Source: Gautieria morchelliformis (Eukaryota; Basidiomycota; Agaricomycetes; Gomphales; Gomphaceae). From it: a stretch of DNA of 64,000 nt. Below, one piece after another: positions 44,458 through 57,029 of this stretch; the first letter of the stretch is position 1, and every line of letters starts with the position of its first letter. Made by a program: the position numbers and the translations under genes. Under the pieces are notes generated by a model. The model was given only the letters and a program-made list of their open reading frames with translations. It did not search any database and was not told the DNA's origin. The DNA lies in NCBI GenBank assembly GCA_015179125.1, contig WHVA01000396.1, forward strand, positions 1 to 64,000, read 5' to 3'.

Positions 44458-47400
44458 ATGGCTGCAGCTCTGGGATTAGCAGGTAAGTCCCCGACAACCT
44501 ATCAGAACCGTGGATAGGGTGCTAACCACTCCAATCAGCGAACGTCATTGCCGTTCTCCAGTTCACTGGAGCGACTATCAGTGCATGCTACAACTATGGG
44601 ATTAGCGTCAAGAACACATCAAGGGACAAGCAAAGGATCCTTGATCAGCTGTTTGGACTCCAAAAAGTGCTCGATAGTATTCGTAGACTGGTAGAAGAGG
44701 ACGAGACAGCAGCATCCTCCCGATTGCCGTCTCTGAATGAGCAACTTCTTCGTTGCCGTGACGAGCTGCAGAGTCTCAATACGGTCCTTGCAAAGGGACT
44801 TGGAGGCAAAGGCCGCATGCAAGCGTTGATATGGCCTCTAAAGGAGAGCGAGGTGCACAAGACTCTCGACAAGCTAGGCAAGCTCCAAGATTTGCTGACA
44901 ACGGCCATGGACGTAGATCAGACGTACGTTGCACCCGCTAGCTTCCCCTCCGTGCTGATCAACCAGACAGACGCTTGACACTGAAGATAGATAGTGGGGT
45001 CGTGAAGATAGGTAGCGGGGTTGAAGCGTTGCAGGCACGGACTGCTGAGCTTGGAGAGGCTATGGAACAGGCGAAATTGCGTACGTCACATATCTCCAGT
45101 TCCCCTTAAGGTGGGACGCTGATTCAGACGGCCTTTTTATGTAGAAGAACATCGTCAGAAGATTGATAAATGGCTGGCAGCTCCTGATCACGAATCAAAG
45201 GATAGAAATGCTCGAAGCATGCGACGGGAGGAAACCGGGTCATGGGTTCTTGAGGAAGAACGCTTCCGGGAGTGGCGGGAGGCCCCCCACTCTTTCCTAT
45301 GGCTTCATGGTATACGTGCGTGCCCATTAAGCTGCTGAAGTTTGTAATCGCCGCTGATGCACTGCCGCAGCTGGTGCTGGGAAAACTATATTATGGTATG
45401 TGCATCACATCTGTCTGTGTCTTCCCTATCACACTAAGGTGTGATTGTGTTAGCTCAACCATCATCGAAGAACTCTCACTTCACTGCCGTTCCGACCCCT
45501 CTCTGGCAATCGCATTTTTCTATTTTGGTTTTAACAGCAGCAGGAAAGACACACTGTCAGACGCCGTCCTTCGATCTCTGCTGAAACAATTATCCGGTCA
45601 ATGTACAGCCATCCCCAACACCCTGGATATCCTATGTTCTGAGAGTGTTGTTGCAAACCGATCGCCGGCTCATGGGCAGCTGCTATCCACATTGAAGTCC
45701 GTTATTGGGCACTTTCGTGCGGTATATATCGTGTTTGATGCGCTTGACGAGTGTCCAGAGCGATCCACGTTTCTGAAAGTGGTCAAAGAGATACATGCTT
45801 GGAGGGTGGATGGGTTACACCTGCTGGCAACGAGTAGAAAAGAGGGTGACATCGAGAGGGTGCTGAAGGGCTTGGTGTCTCATGAGGTGTCCATGAACGA
45901 GAGTCTTGTCGACCCTGACATCAAAGTCCATATTTCCAGGACACTTGAGGAGGACATTGAGTTTAGCATGTGCTCAGAAGATGAGAAGGAAATGGTCAAG
46001 ACTACCTTGATGAATGGTGCGCACGGAATGTAGGTGTCATTCGACCTGCTTTGAAGTAGTTACTGACAGAAAGGAAAGGTTTCGATGGGTTGTTTGTCAG
46101 CTGGATGCACTGCGGAAGTGCCGTTCTCCGGCTGCACTTGAGAGAGCACTCACATGTCTACCAAAGACGCTATATGAGACGTATGATCGAATTCTGGAAG
46201 CCATCGACGAGGACGATAGACGGGATGCTCTGAGCTTGCTTCAGTGGCTGGCATTCCTTGTCGGCACATTATCACCAGATGAGGCTGTGGATGTGATTGC
46301 TACTGATGCTGATGCAAAAGGTGGACCTCTATTTGACCGCCGGCGGCGGCTTCATGATCCACGAGATATCCTCAGCATATGTTCCAGTTTGGTGACCATT
46401 TCTGTGCCAGGTGCAACATCTTCGGACATCGAGGAGACAGATGATAACACTCAAGCAGGAGAGATCAGATTGGCACACTTCTCCGTCAAAGAATATCTGA
46501 TTTCGGAACATTTGGGGAATAGCGCTGCCCAGGTTTCATATTTTCACTTTAATGAACAGATGGCACATGCGTTCATTGCGAAGACATGTCTTGCATACCT
46601 CATGCAGTTCGACCAGGCTAATGTTATAAGCCAAAGTACAATCAGCTCATATCCATTATCTCGTTATGCGGCAAAGTACTGGATATTTCATGCTCAGTCT
46701 GATCCAGCTGGTGACAATGATCTACATGAACTAGGCATGGCCCTCCTGGAACCTATGGGTGCTATTTATGTTAACTGGCTGAGGCTTTATCATCAATATG
46801 CAGGATCTCAAGAGGCTGAGGGCTCACCTCTCTATTATGCAGCTGAAGCTGGACTGGAAAGGGTGTGCCAAAGCTTGTTGAATCATGGGTTGGAAGTTGA
46901 TGCACCAGGAGGGCTCTACTACACTCCACTGCAGGTAGCAGCAGCATGTGGTCATGATACTATTGTTGAGCTGCTCCTAGAGAAGGGTGCAGAGCTTGGG
47001 TGTGCACTACCAGCAGCGGCATACAATGGTCATGATATGACTGTACTGCTGCTCCTTGAGGAGGGTGCAGATCCGAACACCATAGGACCTTATGGGAGTG
47101 CGCTGCAGGCGGCCGCAAGTAATGGTCAAGATACAACTGTACTGCTGCTCCTAGAGAAGGGCATGGATGTGAATGGCCAAGAAGAAGGAGGGCATGGGAG
47201 TGCACTGGCGGCAGCGGCGGCTCATGGTCATGATACTACTGTACTCCTGCTCCTAGAGAATGGCGCAGAGGTGAATGCTCATGGGGGACAGTATGGGTAT
47301 GCACTGGAGGTGGCGGCATTATGGGGCCATGAGATGATGGTTCGGCTGTTCTTGGAGAAGGGCACAGATATGCATGCTCATGGAGGAAAGTTTGGGAGTG

Positions 47401-49427
47401 CGCTGCAGGCGGTGGCATATAATGGACATGATACAATTGTTCAGCTCCTCCTAGACATGGGTGCTGATGTCAAAGCTCAAGGCGGAGTGTATGGTGGTGC
47501 ACTGCAGGCGGCAGTAGTGGGTGGGCATGATAAACTTGTCTCATTGCTCCTGGAGGCCGCGGCGGCAGTCCCCAACGGGCCGAACACCGTGCGGCCAGGG
47601 ATGAAGCTGGTGCGTTGCTGGCCCATTGCTAGCCCTTTCCCCATCTATCCACCTCACCTCATTGGCAACAGGGTGCAGGCTGGGTTGTGGCCTTCAGTAA
47701 GGATGTGCCTCACCGCCAAATAGAGGTGGACTTGTTTCATACTCTAGCAAAGCGTGAGCGCAGGTGAGTTGTGGTGGAGCTTTGGCATTCTGATGATGAC
47801 TTGTTTTTGGTTTCATTTATCCCTCACTCATACTCCTGTATTTGCATTTCCTCCCAGCTTGGTACAGTGTGTCTGCTTCTCAGCTGACGGGAGGTACCTC
47901 GCAACTGGGTGCAGTGGATCGGTGGAAATATATGAGACGACCACCGGGGCAAGGTCATGGGGAGCAATTGCCTCTTCTTTCACTTGGATAATACACATTG
48001 ATGGGCTCCTTGGCACCAGTATCCTCATTGACGACACTGCTACACCCAGTCTCTGGATCACGAGCGTGTGCTTTAGCCCCAACGGGAAGCTTCTGGCCAC
48101 GGGCGCGGCCGATTACAAAATTAGAGTGCGTGTTCGTCATGTTATTTGCTGAAAACCTTCATTTATTTCCTGGCCTACTCCTTGATCCCGTTCTATTCCC
48201 ACAATGCATGGACCATCTGTTCTCCCTCAACTGCCCACTTACCTCTCAACCCACACATATCCCTTCACCTGTCACCGTCAGATATGGGATATTTCAGACA
48301 AGCCCACCCTCACCATCTTTGAGGGTCATCACCGGTGGCTCTCATCCCTGGATTTTTCGCACGATGGCAGTCTCATCGTGTCCGGCTCCGACGACAGCAC
48401 CGTGCGTATCTGGGATATGGAGACCGGGGAGCACAAGATGTTGTCGATTATGACACCTTCTGATGTGAGTCTTCTTGTCGCTTATGGTCGCGTGTCGCAT
48501 TCTGATGCGAGTTGTGCTTGTGGGCGATGTTGATGGCTTGGTATGCTGTTTTGTGTGGGTTGTGATGTTCGTATATGTAGATAGATGGGCGTGTAAGCGG
48601 CGTAAGCTCTGTCGCCATCTCCCCCGATGGGCATCTTGTCGCTGCCGGCTATTACGACGCCACTGTGCGCCTATGGGATATCCAAACAGGGCAGCTCCTC
48701 AACCACCTCATGGGCCACAGCAGCCAGATTTTGAGCGTGGCATTCACACCTGATGGAAACGGCCTCATCAGCGGAAGCATGTCCGGGGAGGTGAAGCGTT
48801 GGGATTTGGGACTATTGCTAAGGACTGTGCAACGAGGGGCGCCGTTGAAGCAGTCGTATGAAGTGGATGGAGAAGGCGTGGGCTCACCAGCAAAAGAGGA
48901 GAGCGGGCAGAACGAAGGTGTGTATGTGTGGATGGTTGAGTTTATCGGACATACGGTATGTAACAGGACAGTCTGTTGGCCTCTCTTGTTGCTTTCTGTT
49001 GCATGCTTTCGGAACTCGTAAATATTGACAACTTATGGATCTTGATGCTCATGATTGTGAATGTAGCGTGGAGTGCGCTCCGTCGCAGTGTCACACGACA
49101 ACCAGTGGGTCGTGTCCGGTTCGTATGACCGATCCGTGCGGTTCTGGGACCTGCGCACGGGGGAAGCGCAGCTTGTACTTCATGGCGATAGGGGTTACGG
49201 TATGTCCCAGCGCGTATGCATGCAGGCGTGTAGCTCATTTCTCATTGCACCATGTGTGCATGCATGCACGCATATGCAGTTAAATGTGTCGACCTGAGCC
49301 CGACGGGGGGCATGCTCGCCACAAGCTACTCTGACGGCTCCGTGAGATTATGTGCGTGCCTCTCACTCGTTCATACACTGTACCCATGAGAGTTTAACTC
49401 GCAGGGAGTTACGCAACACTACAATGA
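44458..49427 (+). CDS. STAND/NLR-type receptor A: Helo-like N, NACHT, ankyrin, Tup1-type WD40; 1322 aa, 14 exons
   Basis: Exons: 44458-44482, 44539-44923, 44971-45080, 45145-45315, 45371-45395, 45454-46029, 46079-47609, 47672-47763, 47858-48125, 48282-48464, 48581-48955, 49067-49199, 49280-49351, 49405-49427. Their sum, 3969 nt, is 1323 codons with the stop. Residues 1-140 match the fungal STAND N-terminal domain ([15 protein letters not shown]). The NACHT P-loop GIPGAGKT (about 229-236) is assembled from two exons. Walker B-like VFDALDEC lies near 333, and the winged-helix end has [15 protein letters not shown]. Ankyrin repeats span about 678-930. From about 945 the sequence follows Tup1: [51 protein letters not shown], seven blades, ending RLWSYATLQ. 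By family, a cytoplasmic oligomerising sensor triggering a defence or incompatibility reaction. The ANK-to-WD40 link needs the 62-bp intron 47610-47671; otherwise the frame stops at 47723. Confidence 0.85.
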
Positions 49428-50023
49428 CAGTACTGGAGAGCATATAACCTTGGATCAGTGGCTGTCTCTCTTCATGATCACTTCTGTTCATACTGGTTTG
49501 TCTGCCAGAACGAATGGCTGATTTCTGCACTATTTGCTGCCTCGTCGAGTCGTCCAACCTCGCCCCGAAGGTATTCTACCCTGGGTTTGAGCACGACACA
49601 TCCGGATGAGACAAGGAAACTAAGAATCACGCCATACTTGCCCTCGTTTTACTTGCTGCCACCCGGACTAAATTTGGTAGCCGACCCGGAAAACTCTGCT
49701 TCAAGTCGTGTGTGTTCGATCTGTAGTCCAGTTCCCCGCGCTGCAATTCTTTGATTCATGTTCGTCCACATGGGTACGGCCTGCTTCACGAGCTTGTTCA
49801 AGATTGTCAATTTCGATTTTAGCAACGTCATACCTGCTGAGACGTTATGTTCGGACTCGACGTATACCATCGTTCCTGTCGCAGGGACCTGGGCTCGAGG
49901 GGAGTCGGTCCGAGAAATCGACTGACTGAGGCGGGAACGCCGCACAAGAAATTCATGACAATGCTGACACTTCATCCGATGGAGGTCATGTTCTAGTGAT
50001 TCTCGGGATGCCGCACTCTCCCC
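49428..50023. other. Downstream region of NACHT gene A, shared with copy B
   Basis: Collinear with 61983-62585. Frames in this region are not conserved between copies. It may include the 3' UTR. Confidence 0.5.
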
Positions 50024-50038
50024 TCTAGTCGCAAGAGC

Positions 50039-50776
50039 TTGAGGGCTCACGCCATCGACCATGAGACGGCAGAGGCCCTGAACAAACAGGTGCAGGCTGC
50101 GCTGCACCGAAGTACGCTGACGCGCCTCAAGCACGATCAGCTGGCCTCGCAGCTTGACAACGCCGCCACCGCCCTAATGGCAATCGGCAAGGAACTCCAC
50201 CAAGCGGAGGAGATCAGGCTGCAAGATGCAACCACGCTGGAGGACGTCCAGAAAGCACTCCGCCCACGCGGGGAACGTGACGCAACGTGTCCGAGCTCGC
50301 GACAGTCCGCAGCTAACGAACGCAGTTGCGACGCGAGCCGAAAGGAGCAAGACAAGCAGCAAATGCCGCTGCCAGCCGTCCCGGTCGAACAGGACGTAAG
50401 GTTCGGAAACGAGCCTCAGGAACAACTGGCTGCCCCAATGGACAGCCGTAAAACGATCCAACAGATCGTTAGGGATCAGGTCGCCTCAGGGCCTGACTCT
50501 GAAACCACGACCGAGAGCTTAGAGCTCGAAGTCGCACACTGGCAGCGTAAAGAAGCTGCAGCCACGCGCCGCCACACACGGGCACTCGAGCTACTAGCGA
50601 AGAACGCTGAAGAAACGGTGGCCCACAGCCACACCGCGCAGCTACCAGACGAGCAGCTCATGCAAGCCGTACAAGACGCACGGCAAGCGCGCGCAACCTA
50701 CAACAGCAGGCTACGGATCTGCAACGCGGGACTGACCAGGGACACAAGGCACAAAACGCCCCCGGAAGAGATGTGA
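50039..50776 (+). pseudogene. Gag-like coiled-coil frame in the gypsy-derived insert
   Basis: An open frame of 245 codons encodes a helical, Gln/Ala/Glu-rich protein (HETAEALNKQVQAALHRS; LELEVAHWQRKEAAATRRH). It resembles the coiled-coil N-terminal or ORF1-like proteins of basidiomycete elements but has no zinc knuckle. Its true start is unclear because the insert edge lies only 15 bp upstream, so it is probably truncated. No host function is implied. Confidence 0.45.
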
Positions 50777-50855
50777 AGATGACATGCTGTCCCAAGTCAT
50801 GTGGGGGCAGACCTGTTGTCAGAGGGCCCACAGTCGAAACTGTTCCAGAAGAGAG

Positions 50856-51129
50856 TGTAGATCAAGAGTAGGTTCCCATACAGCACACCCGCTCCCTACT
50901 TGAGGAAGGAGACAGGACCTTTGTCATCTTTGTGAATGAGAGTCCTGAAATGATTGGCGCAGGCTGGACTGTATCCCAACAGCTTGCTGAACGGGCCAGC
51001 AAGTCTGCACCAGTCAGATCCTTTGAGGACCTTGTCCCCAAACCATACCAGGAGTTCAAAGATGTGTTTTCTAAGGAGTCATTTGACCAACTGCCTCCTC
51101 GAAAGCCCTGGGACCATGCAATTGAGCTC
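50856..51129 (+). pseudogene. pol: Ty3/gypsy pol fragment (protease-RT junction)
   Basis: The frame encodes FVNESPEMIGAGWTVSQQLAE, then SFEDLVPKPYQEFKDVF and PPRKPWDHAIELT. This is the conserved linker just upstream of reverse transcriptase in basidiomycete gypsy elements. It breaks off at about 51130, where LTR-like sequence begins. No RT catalytic motif remains. Confidence 0.7.
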
Positions 51130-51139
51130 ACTACTTTTG

Positions 51140-51660
51140 TGTTGCGCCCCTGATGAACTATTGTTCTAAGTATTTCGGATTTGACTTCCAGACGTCGGAG
51201 AAGGTGGAAGTCGGGAAGAGAGTGCTGAAGGTCGGAGGTCGGAGGACAGAGGTCAGAAGAGGCGGAAGACAGAGTATCGAAGGCAGAGAGAGAGACAGAG
51301 CTTGCAAGACTCGCTGTGCTAAGAACAGGTGTTACGACTGCCCCGATCAACCATCTCCGCCACCTCTGCATATCCTCCGCACCACCTCCGTACCACCCCC
51401 GACTCTATTCCGACATCCGCAACTTCCGCAACCCTCTACCTCGACCCCTTGTTCTTTCAGTACCCCTGGCCACCTCCAGATACCGGCCCCCGTACTCGAC
51501 CCTGAACACAGCAAGATACCATTTCCGTAGTTCCGCTTCTCCCGATGCCTATTGTACTTACTCGCCTTGTTCTTTGCCATTGTACTTACCCTACCTGTGT
51601 GGGATCCTGCTTTGCTGGTCAATTAGGAGAAATTCCATGTATTTTCGATATAGTGACCTT
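51140..51660. repeat. Rearranged LTR pieces joined in inverted orientation
   Basis: 51143-51329 parallels 4722-4890 of the nested solo LTR in the same direction (TTGCGCCCC.GATGAACTAT; GACTCGCTGTGCTAAGAACA). 51330-51620 is the reverse complement of 5103-5370 (TGTTACGACTGCCCCGATC at the junction). This is a head-to-head fusion of LTR ends. Confidence 0.65.
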
Positions 51661-51982
51661 AAAATATAGCATACAGGCTTTGCTATCATTGGGGATGATT
51701 TATTTAAACTTCCTCTAATTTCCTATGGCCCTTCGCAAGGTGACATGTCTCTTCCCCACATTTATGCGAGCTCTTGGACAACCCCGGCGTTGTGACCGAA
51801 TGGTGCGCACATTTTCTTCTGCGGAAGAGTGTAACAGCATCTGTCTGTTTCATATATCACATCTCCTACATCTCGTGCGGCTCTTTCGACCCACAAACAT
51901 CCTCATCCCATCCACTTGGGCCGCGTCCAAGTTCCCCGTGTGGGAGGGCTCGTGGATTTCGAGGATTCGAGGCTGCACTTGG

Positions 51983-52570
51983 CGTGCTGTGCGTGGAGTA
52001 GATCTTCCATCTTACTGCTACGCTCAAGCTTCAGATTATCCTCTGCCCAAAAGCACAAAAGAAACACGCCGCACCCTTAGACCCCCGGAAAATCATGGAC
52101 TCACCGCGACGAACATAGACCGAGCCCACTGTTGGCGAGCAGGCGCCATTGAGTCAGATAAAAGGATGCGGCGCTGGTACAGTGACGGTAGAATTGTAGT
52201 CCACGAATTGGTATCGACACCTCCGACTAAAATTCACTGGAGACTCTATGCTCCTAAGCACACCAATTACCCACTTAATTATGGCAACCCAAGCTGACAT
52301 CCGTTACCACCGACCGATGATTGCGATCTGATTTCGCATGATTGTCACACTGGCACCACCACGGGCCCTTCTCAAGGTTGAGTATCCTCGGCATTTGAAA
52401 TGAATGAAGATCGTATGTACGTTCCCAATAAGCCATGGAATATATAGTTAAGTAGGGCTCGGTACATAAACCTGTACTGGATTAGACAAATAGCTATTGC
52501 GAAGCATGGAAGGTCCGACATAGGTCAAGATAGCAACGGATGTTGAAAAATCAACAAAATAAAGATCTCA
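51983..52570. other. No gene recognised
   Basis: Frames here show no motif. The left edge is where similarity to block B ends, because B is cut by the second copia element. Confidence 0.3.
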
Positions 52571-52574
52571 ACTA

Positions 52575-54650
52575 AATATCTCAAAAGCCTCCTCCCATAT
52601 TGGAGCAATGCTTCCATGGTTGTCAATTTCAATCCATCGCCGATCAGGACCGACATCAGTCCCATCAAAATCGAATGAGCGATTCCATCCGAGTCCCACA
52701 GCAGCGAGCTTGCAAAAATTAGACCTGACAGTGAGCCTCATTAACATATATGCTATAGGCAGATGTATTAGATTGGACATACGGAAGTGTGCAAACAGCT
52801 GCAGCAGGTTTAATTAGCCCATCTTGGGCTCCAGCACCTAGCTCGGATGTCCAAGCTCCGGAGAGAAGTGCCCGATCCACGATCGCACCCCTCGTTTCTC
52901 TCACCCTGTCTTCCTGCGTACGATTGTTCTATTCGGCCTGTACATATTCCAATGCTGGCGCAAGACTACGCAGCTCAGAATCCTTGCTCGTACGGAGCTC
53001 GTATACCACTGGGTTGAGGGTCTCATTCCCCTGCACCACGCTATTATTTGTAACGAAAAATTGAGTGAATTCAGATGCTGCGGATGGGGAGTCGGACGCA
53101 AGGTAAATGAGCAGCGGGAAAGATGGTGATCCGTCTGAGGACAGATTTTGCATTCGAGCGTGCGTTTTCAATACAGCATCCACGTATTCGGCTGTGGGGA
53201 CGTGGACATTGGGCAACCGTTGATAACGCCACGACATGGCTTTACGATCTCCTCGCCGAATGTGCGTTGAAACGTACGCTCGGTCTGTGGAATCTGGTAG
53301 TCCTGAAGAGGATTTTGAATGCGGATCGATACAGCAGCAGGAAGGAGCACACTTAGAATTGGAAGTGCGAGTACGGCAAGTTCGTCTCCACCGCGCTGGA
53401 TGAGTTTCTCATTCGCAGTGCTGGGTCGTATGAACTGCGCAAAGGACTCGGAAGAACGATAGAAAACGGGTTTCTTTCTCTCTGTGGTTATACCTAATAA
53501 GTAAAGCAGTTAACGTAAGAAGTTGGGACGACGTGCGAGGCTCATGGATCTTCAAACTCGTCCTGAAAGTGCTCACCCATGTGATGAAAAGCACTGCAAG
53601 CCGATATAATCTTGTTGTAAATGAGTATCCTCACTACCGATGGGTTTGCATCCACGACATACCCAATGACTGTCCAACAATTTGAGCTTGTAATAGCATA
53701 TTCGAATTGTGATGACAACAAACGCTGACCGTGCTGTTCTGGGACAGGGAACTAGTTCTACTCCCGCGACGAGAGTCAGAGGAGTTAGTACTCATGTAAG
53801 TGGTTACGCACCCTCGGGTGGTGGTGGTGCGCACCCGGGTTCTGGTCCAGGCTGCGTTTTACAAAACGACATGAAATCTATCTAACGTCCCCTATTGCAC
53901 CGTTCATTGTTTACGAAGACGGTGCGATTTTGCTGCCGTGAGCAACTCATCGTGAGTGACTTATATGGCAACGATCAATGTAAAAGCCTACCTCGCGTGC
54001 AAGTATGGCGACCTGCGGTAATATAGCAAGATCTGCCATGAGACCAACCGAGCCGTCCAACAGGTATGTAATCGTAGACGTGCATGTACTTTGAGAGGGG
54101 CTTTGTTTCTGGGCATGGATGTTAATAAGCAGAGAGTAAGATACATATTGAGTGGTCTCAATAGTTTGTGAAGAACGTCCAGCTCGGCTCCTGGGCTAGC
54201 TGACCAATACGACGTATACACTCGCATGCGTGGGTCATTTGCAGCACTCGTCGAGGTACTGTTCCGTGGTCAATGGGTACGACGTATAGCAGGACGCAGC
54301 ATAACCGATTACTGTGGAGCTGTTGAACCGTGTCTTGCTTTCCTCGTCCAGAGACTCAAAGGCGGTAGCCGTTGCATTGACTCCCATGTAATCCAGTTTA
54401 GTAAAGTGTCTGATCGTCGAATCGAGAAAAGCAGTAAGAAAGCCACAGCAGACCCCAGATTCAAGCCGACGGGCAAGCGATCCTGCAACAATCTCTCTCT
54501 AACCATGCGCCATATGCGGCGCTTCCTGCTACCACTCCGTCGCCGATCACTGCCCATAGGGAAGGATTCCAAAGTAGAGCCATGGAGTAAAGGGTGACTC
54601 TGACTTTGGAACTCTATTTCGTCAAGGTTTCCGACATCTTCACTCTGCAA
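52575..54650 (-). pseudogene. Possible glycosyltransferase (GT-like type II membrane protein), decayed or unresolved
   Basis: Minus-strand pieces run from 54650 (a basic N-terminus, then LNLGSAVAFLLLFSI as a possible signal anchor) to 52575. The C-terminal exons show VPTAEYVDAVLKTHARM, FPLLIYLASDSPSAASEF and a VRETRGAIVDRALLSGAW block. LAAVGLGWNRSF and RRWIEIDNHGSIAPIWE follow. This order resembles fungal fucosyltransferase-like Golgi proteins. Frames change near 53240 and the middle exons (53500-54240) contain stops, so I call it a pseudogene with low confidence. Unrecognised introns could explain part of this. Confidence 0.4.
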
Positions 54651-55380
54651 TATCTTCGTTGACTAGGATGGCCGGAGTCGAGCGCCGCGAACGACCCTCC
54701 TCTGCATTTGCTGTTAGGCGCGAGTATGGAGTCGTAGGGTGAGTCCCGCCGACTCTGAATCGCCAAAGAGCTGTGTTCGGGGATAGGCAGGTTGACGGTT
54801 GTGGGGGCTTTGGGGGCGTGTCGTGACTTCTGAGGCCCAGTGGAATTTGAATGCTGCGCGTAGCTGTAAAGACCGAAAAGGAAATACAAACTCGGAGTTA
54901 AATTTGTAGGCACCGGTGGCGCACCGATGCACGAAAATCTATTTTTACAAAACTCAGTTGCCTGTTCAGAGCCACCACCAACCGATGCCGGGTGCCTGGC
55001 GCAGCGCTAAAAACTAAGAAGACTTCTGCTTGGCAACATCCTAGATCGACTTGTCGCATGCATTTCTGTCACTCGCATCTGCATTCTGCCACTGCCACCC
55101 GATTTCTCGTCTCTGCGCGTCTGCGCATGCCCTGCAGAATTTTGCACTCACCACTTGGGTTTCCATTCCTGCGTGTTTCTGCACTGGACACCGATTTTAC
55201 CTCACCAGCACACAATTTTCGCTATTGCACGCACACTCCTCGACCACACGCTTGGAGCTTGGAGACTCTAGGTTTTCATGCGCTCGTTTTTGCATGGGCA
55301 TTTTTGATTTGTGCTGATGCACTGCCACTCAATTTTCTACACCTGCACACGCTCTCGTATTTCCCGATTCTGCGCGTGCA
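54651..55380. other. No gene recognised
   Basis: C/T-rich sequence with many CTGCAT and CTGCGC motifs in 55030-55380. The plus-strand frame 54992-55414 crosses into block B and looks like compositional noise. Confidence 0.3.
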
Positions 55381-57029
55381 TGCTCGAACGGCTAGCCAGT
55401 GCAACGATCGATAACGTTGCGTTGCGACCGGGTCAGCTCCTTGTTTGTGAAGGTCATGGACGCAGTGAAGGCCCAAGGCCAGGTACCCTACGGGGACACC
55501 ACCCTCGCAAAACACCGAACACACACAATCTTCATGGCCCGCGGCTCCATTTGAACAGGGCATCCCTGAGGAATGGTATGCCGTTGGTCCCTCCGACGGG
55601 CCACGGCAAGCAGAGACAGCGGAGATGCGTGGACGCAGGGCAAGATTACGAGTCTTGGCAAGACTCATAATCCACGAATACATGTACCTAGCAGCCCGAT
55701 TATACACCAGGTACTTCCAAACGATGCATACAACGTCCGTTCCATTACACGTTCCTGTACATAGTTAGACTCAACGAGCGCAGACCCCGGGCTGAAGATA
55801 GCATGCATCATACCTGTACGTACCCACAAGAAAAGGTGCAAAACATGAAATAGCGAGCGTTAGCCAATACCGTAGGGTGTTCGAAACATCGCGTGCCCAG
55901 ATAATGCCCGTGGGACGTCCAGGTCAGTCCGTAGGTCGAAGCTTGACGCCATGTCGAGCAACTCCTGTGCGTGCGTCAGATGCGATTCGCATGAGGGACG
56001 TGGCGTGGAATACTCACTCGATATTGCCGAGCGAGAACCTCGTAAGATGCGCGCGTCGTACCTATGGATCGCTCAATGAGTAGGCTCCACGCGGCGGTTA
56101 ACCAGGCGCCCGGAATGCATTTCTACATGCTCCTGGAACTTTCGTTCTTTCCGTCCACAACTCGCCAGGCTAACACGTTCCCACTTCCATTGTGGGATTC
56201 GGACTCAAGCATGCGTCCCCATTTGTTGAGCTCCTCGGGCGCGGCGCGCGAGAGCTCAGTTGGTGGAAGAGTAAGCGCAGTTGTGCCGGTACCGGTGACG
56301 AAGCGGGGGGCAGGGATGAGTCGACTTGTGGTGGCTTGGAGAGTTGGGACAATGGCAAGAGAAGAAGGCGATCGCTGGCTGCAGATGGTGCCATAAGTGA
56401 CCCAATCGTTGAATTAAATTGATATAGGGCGCTAACAACAATCCGATAGACACTGGCCAACACAGCTACCTCCTCGGGAGTGAGGTCGCTCGCTGTATAT
56501 AGGGCTAAGAGGTGAGATAGGTTTCGCGCGTGTGAGCTCTACACCTTCCTACGCATCCTCGGTGTCTAGCTGTACGGAGGTAGAGCGAACATGAAACGAA
56601 TCGGGATCTTCCTCTTCGGATCGCTGCGCCAGGGGAGACTAGGGCTTGGGCCGGATGGAACTGGACGGGTACTAGGAATGGAGACGGCATTTGCGATGCT
56701 GAACGATTTTGTGAGGTGAACGAGAAGGTGGCTTAGGGGGGGTCAAAGGAGGTTTTCCGTGTGGACACATGCGATTACGAGTGTAAGGCAAAAAGGTAGA
56801 TGCTTCAGAAGTTTGGTACGAGCTCATCACTACGAAGTGTCTCTGATCGGGGTCATCAGGAGCAGAGGGAGTTGTTGGGTCTTCAAGGGTGGCGCCATCA
56901 CGTCTGTGGGTCCATGTGGACACAATGGCTTCTCCGAACCTGTGTGTCTGGCACATGGCTGTCCACGATAGACGCTGCGATAAGAGGCTGCAACGCTGTT
57001 CTACTTAGTACTCTGACCAACTCGACACC
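55381..57029. other. Upstream region of NACHT gene B
   Basis: Frames at 55311-56396 are not conserved as protein in block A (indels shift them), so no gene is called. About 500 bp (around 56095-56495) is missing from copy A. The promoter of the NACHT gene presumably lies near its right end. Confidence 0.4.

Larger units (their letters stand above)
50024..51726. mobile_element. Insert of gypsy-derived pieces in block A
   Basis: Block B reads continuously across this point (CACTCTCCC|GGCCCTTCGC), whereas copy A holds 1.7 kb between the two halves. The insert contains a coiled-coil frame, a gypsy pol fragment and inverted pieces of the LTR family seen at 4665-5370. It is a composite or rearranged element rather than one complete transposon. 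No clear target duplication was recognised. Confidence 0.65.
38727..51982 (+). repeat. Duplicated block, copy A (with two transposon insertions)
   Basis: Homologous to 55381-62830 in the same orientation. Both begin TGCTCGAACGGCTAGC and share the upstream region, the whole NACHT gene and about 800 bp downstream. Copy A differs by a copia element at 39421-44037, a roughly 1.7-kb gypsy-derived insert at about 50024-51726, and a shorter upstream region (about 500 bp missing relative to B). Confidence 0.85.

Noticed and set aside
47672-47723. Stop of the ankyrin frame at 47723 (60275 in copy B) as the end of the NACHT gene
   Set aside because: The same 62-bp GT-AG intron in both copies removes this segment and joins to a Tup1-like frame with exact codon phase. 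The stop-containing reading gives no conserved C-terminus. RNA is needed for proof.
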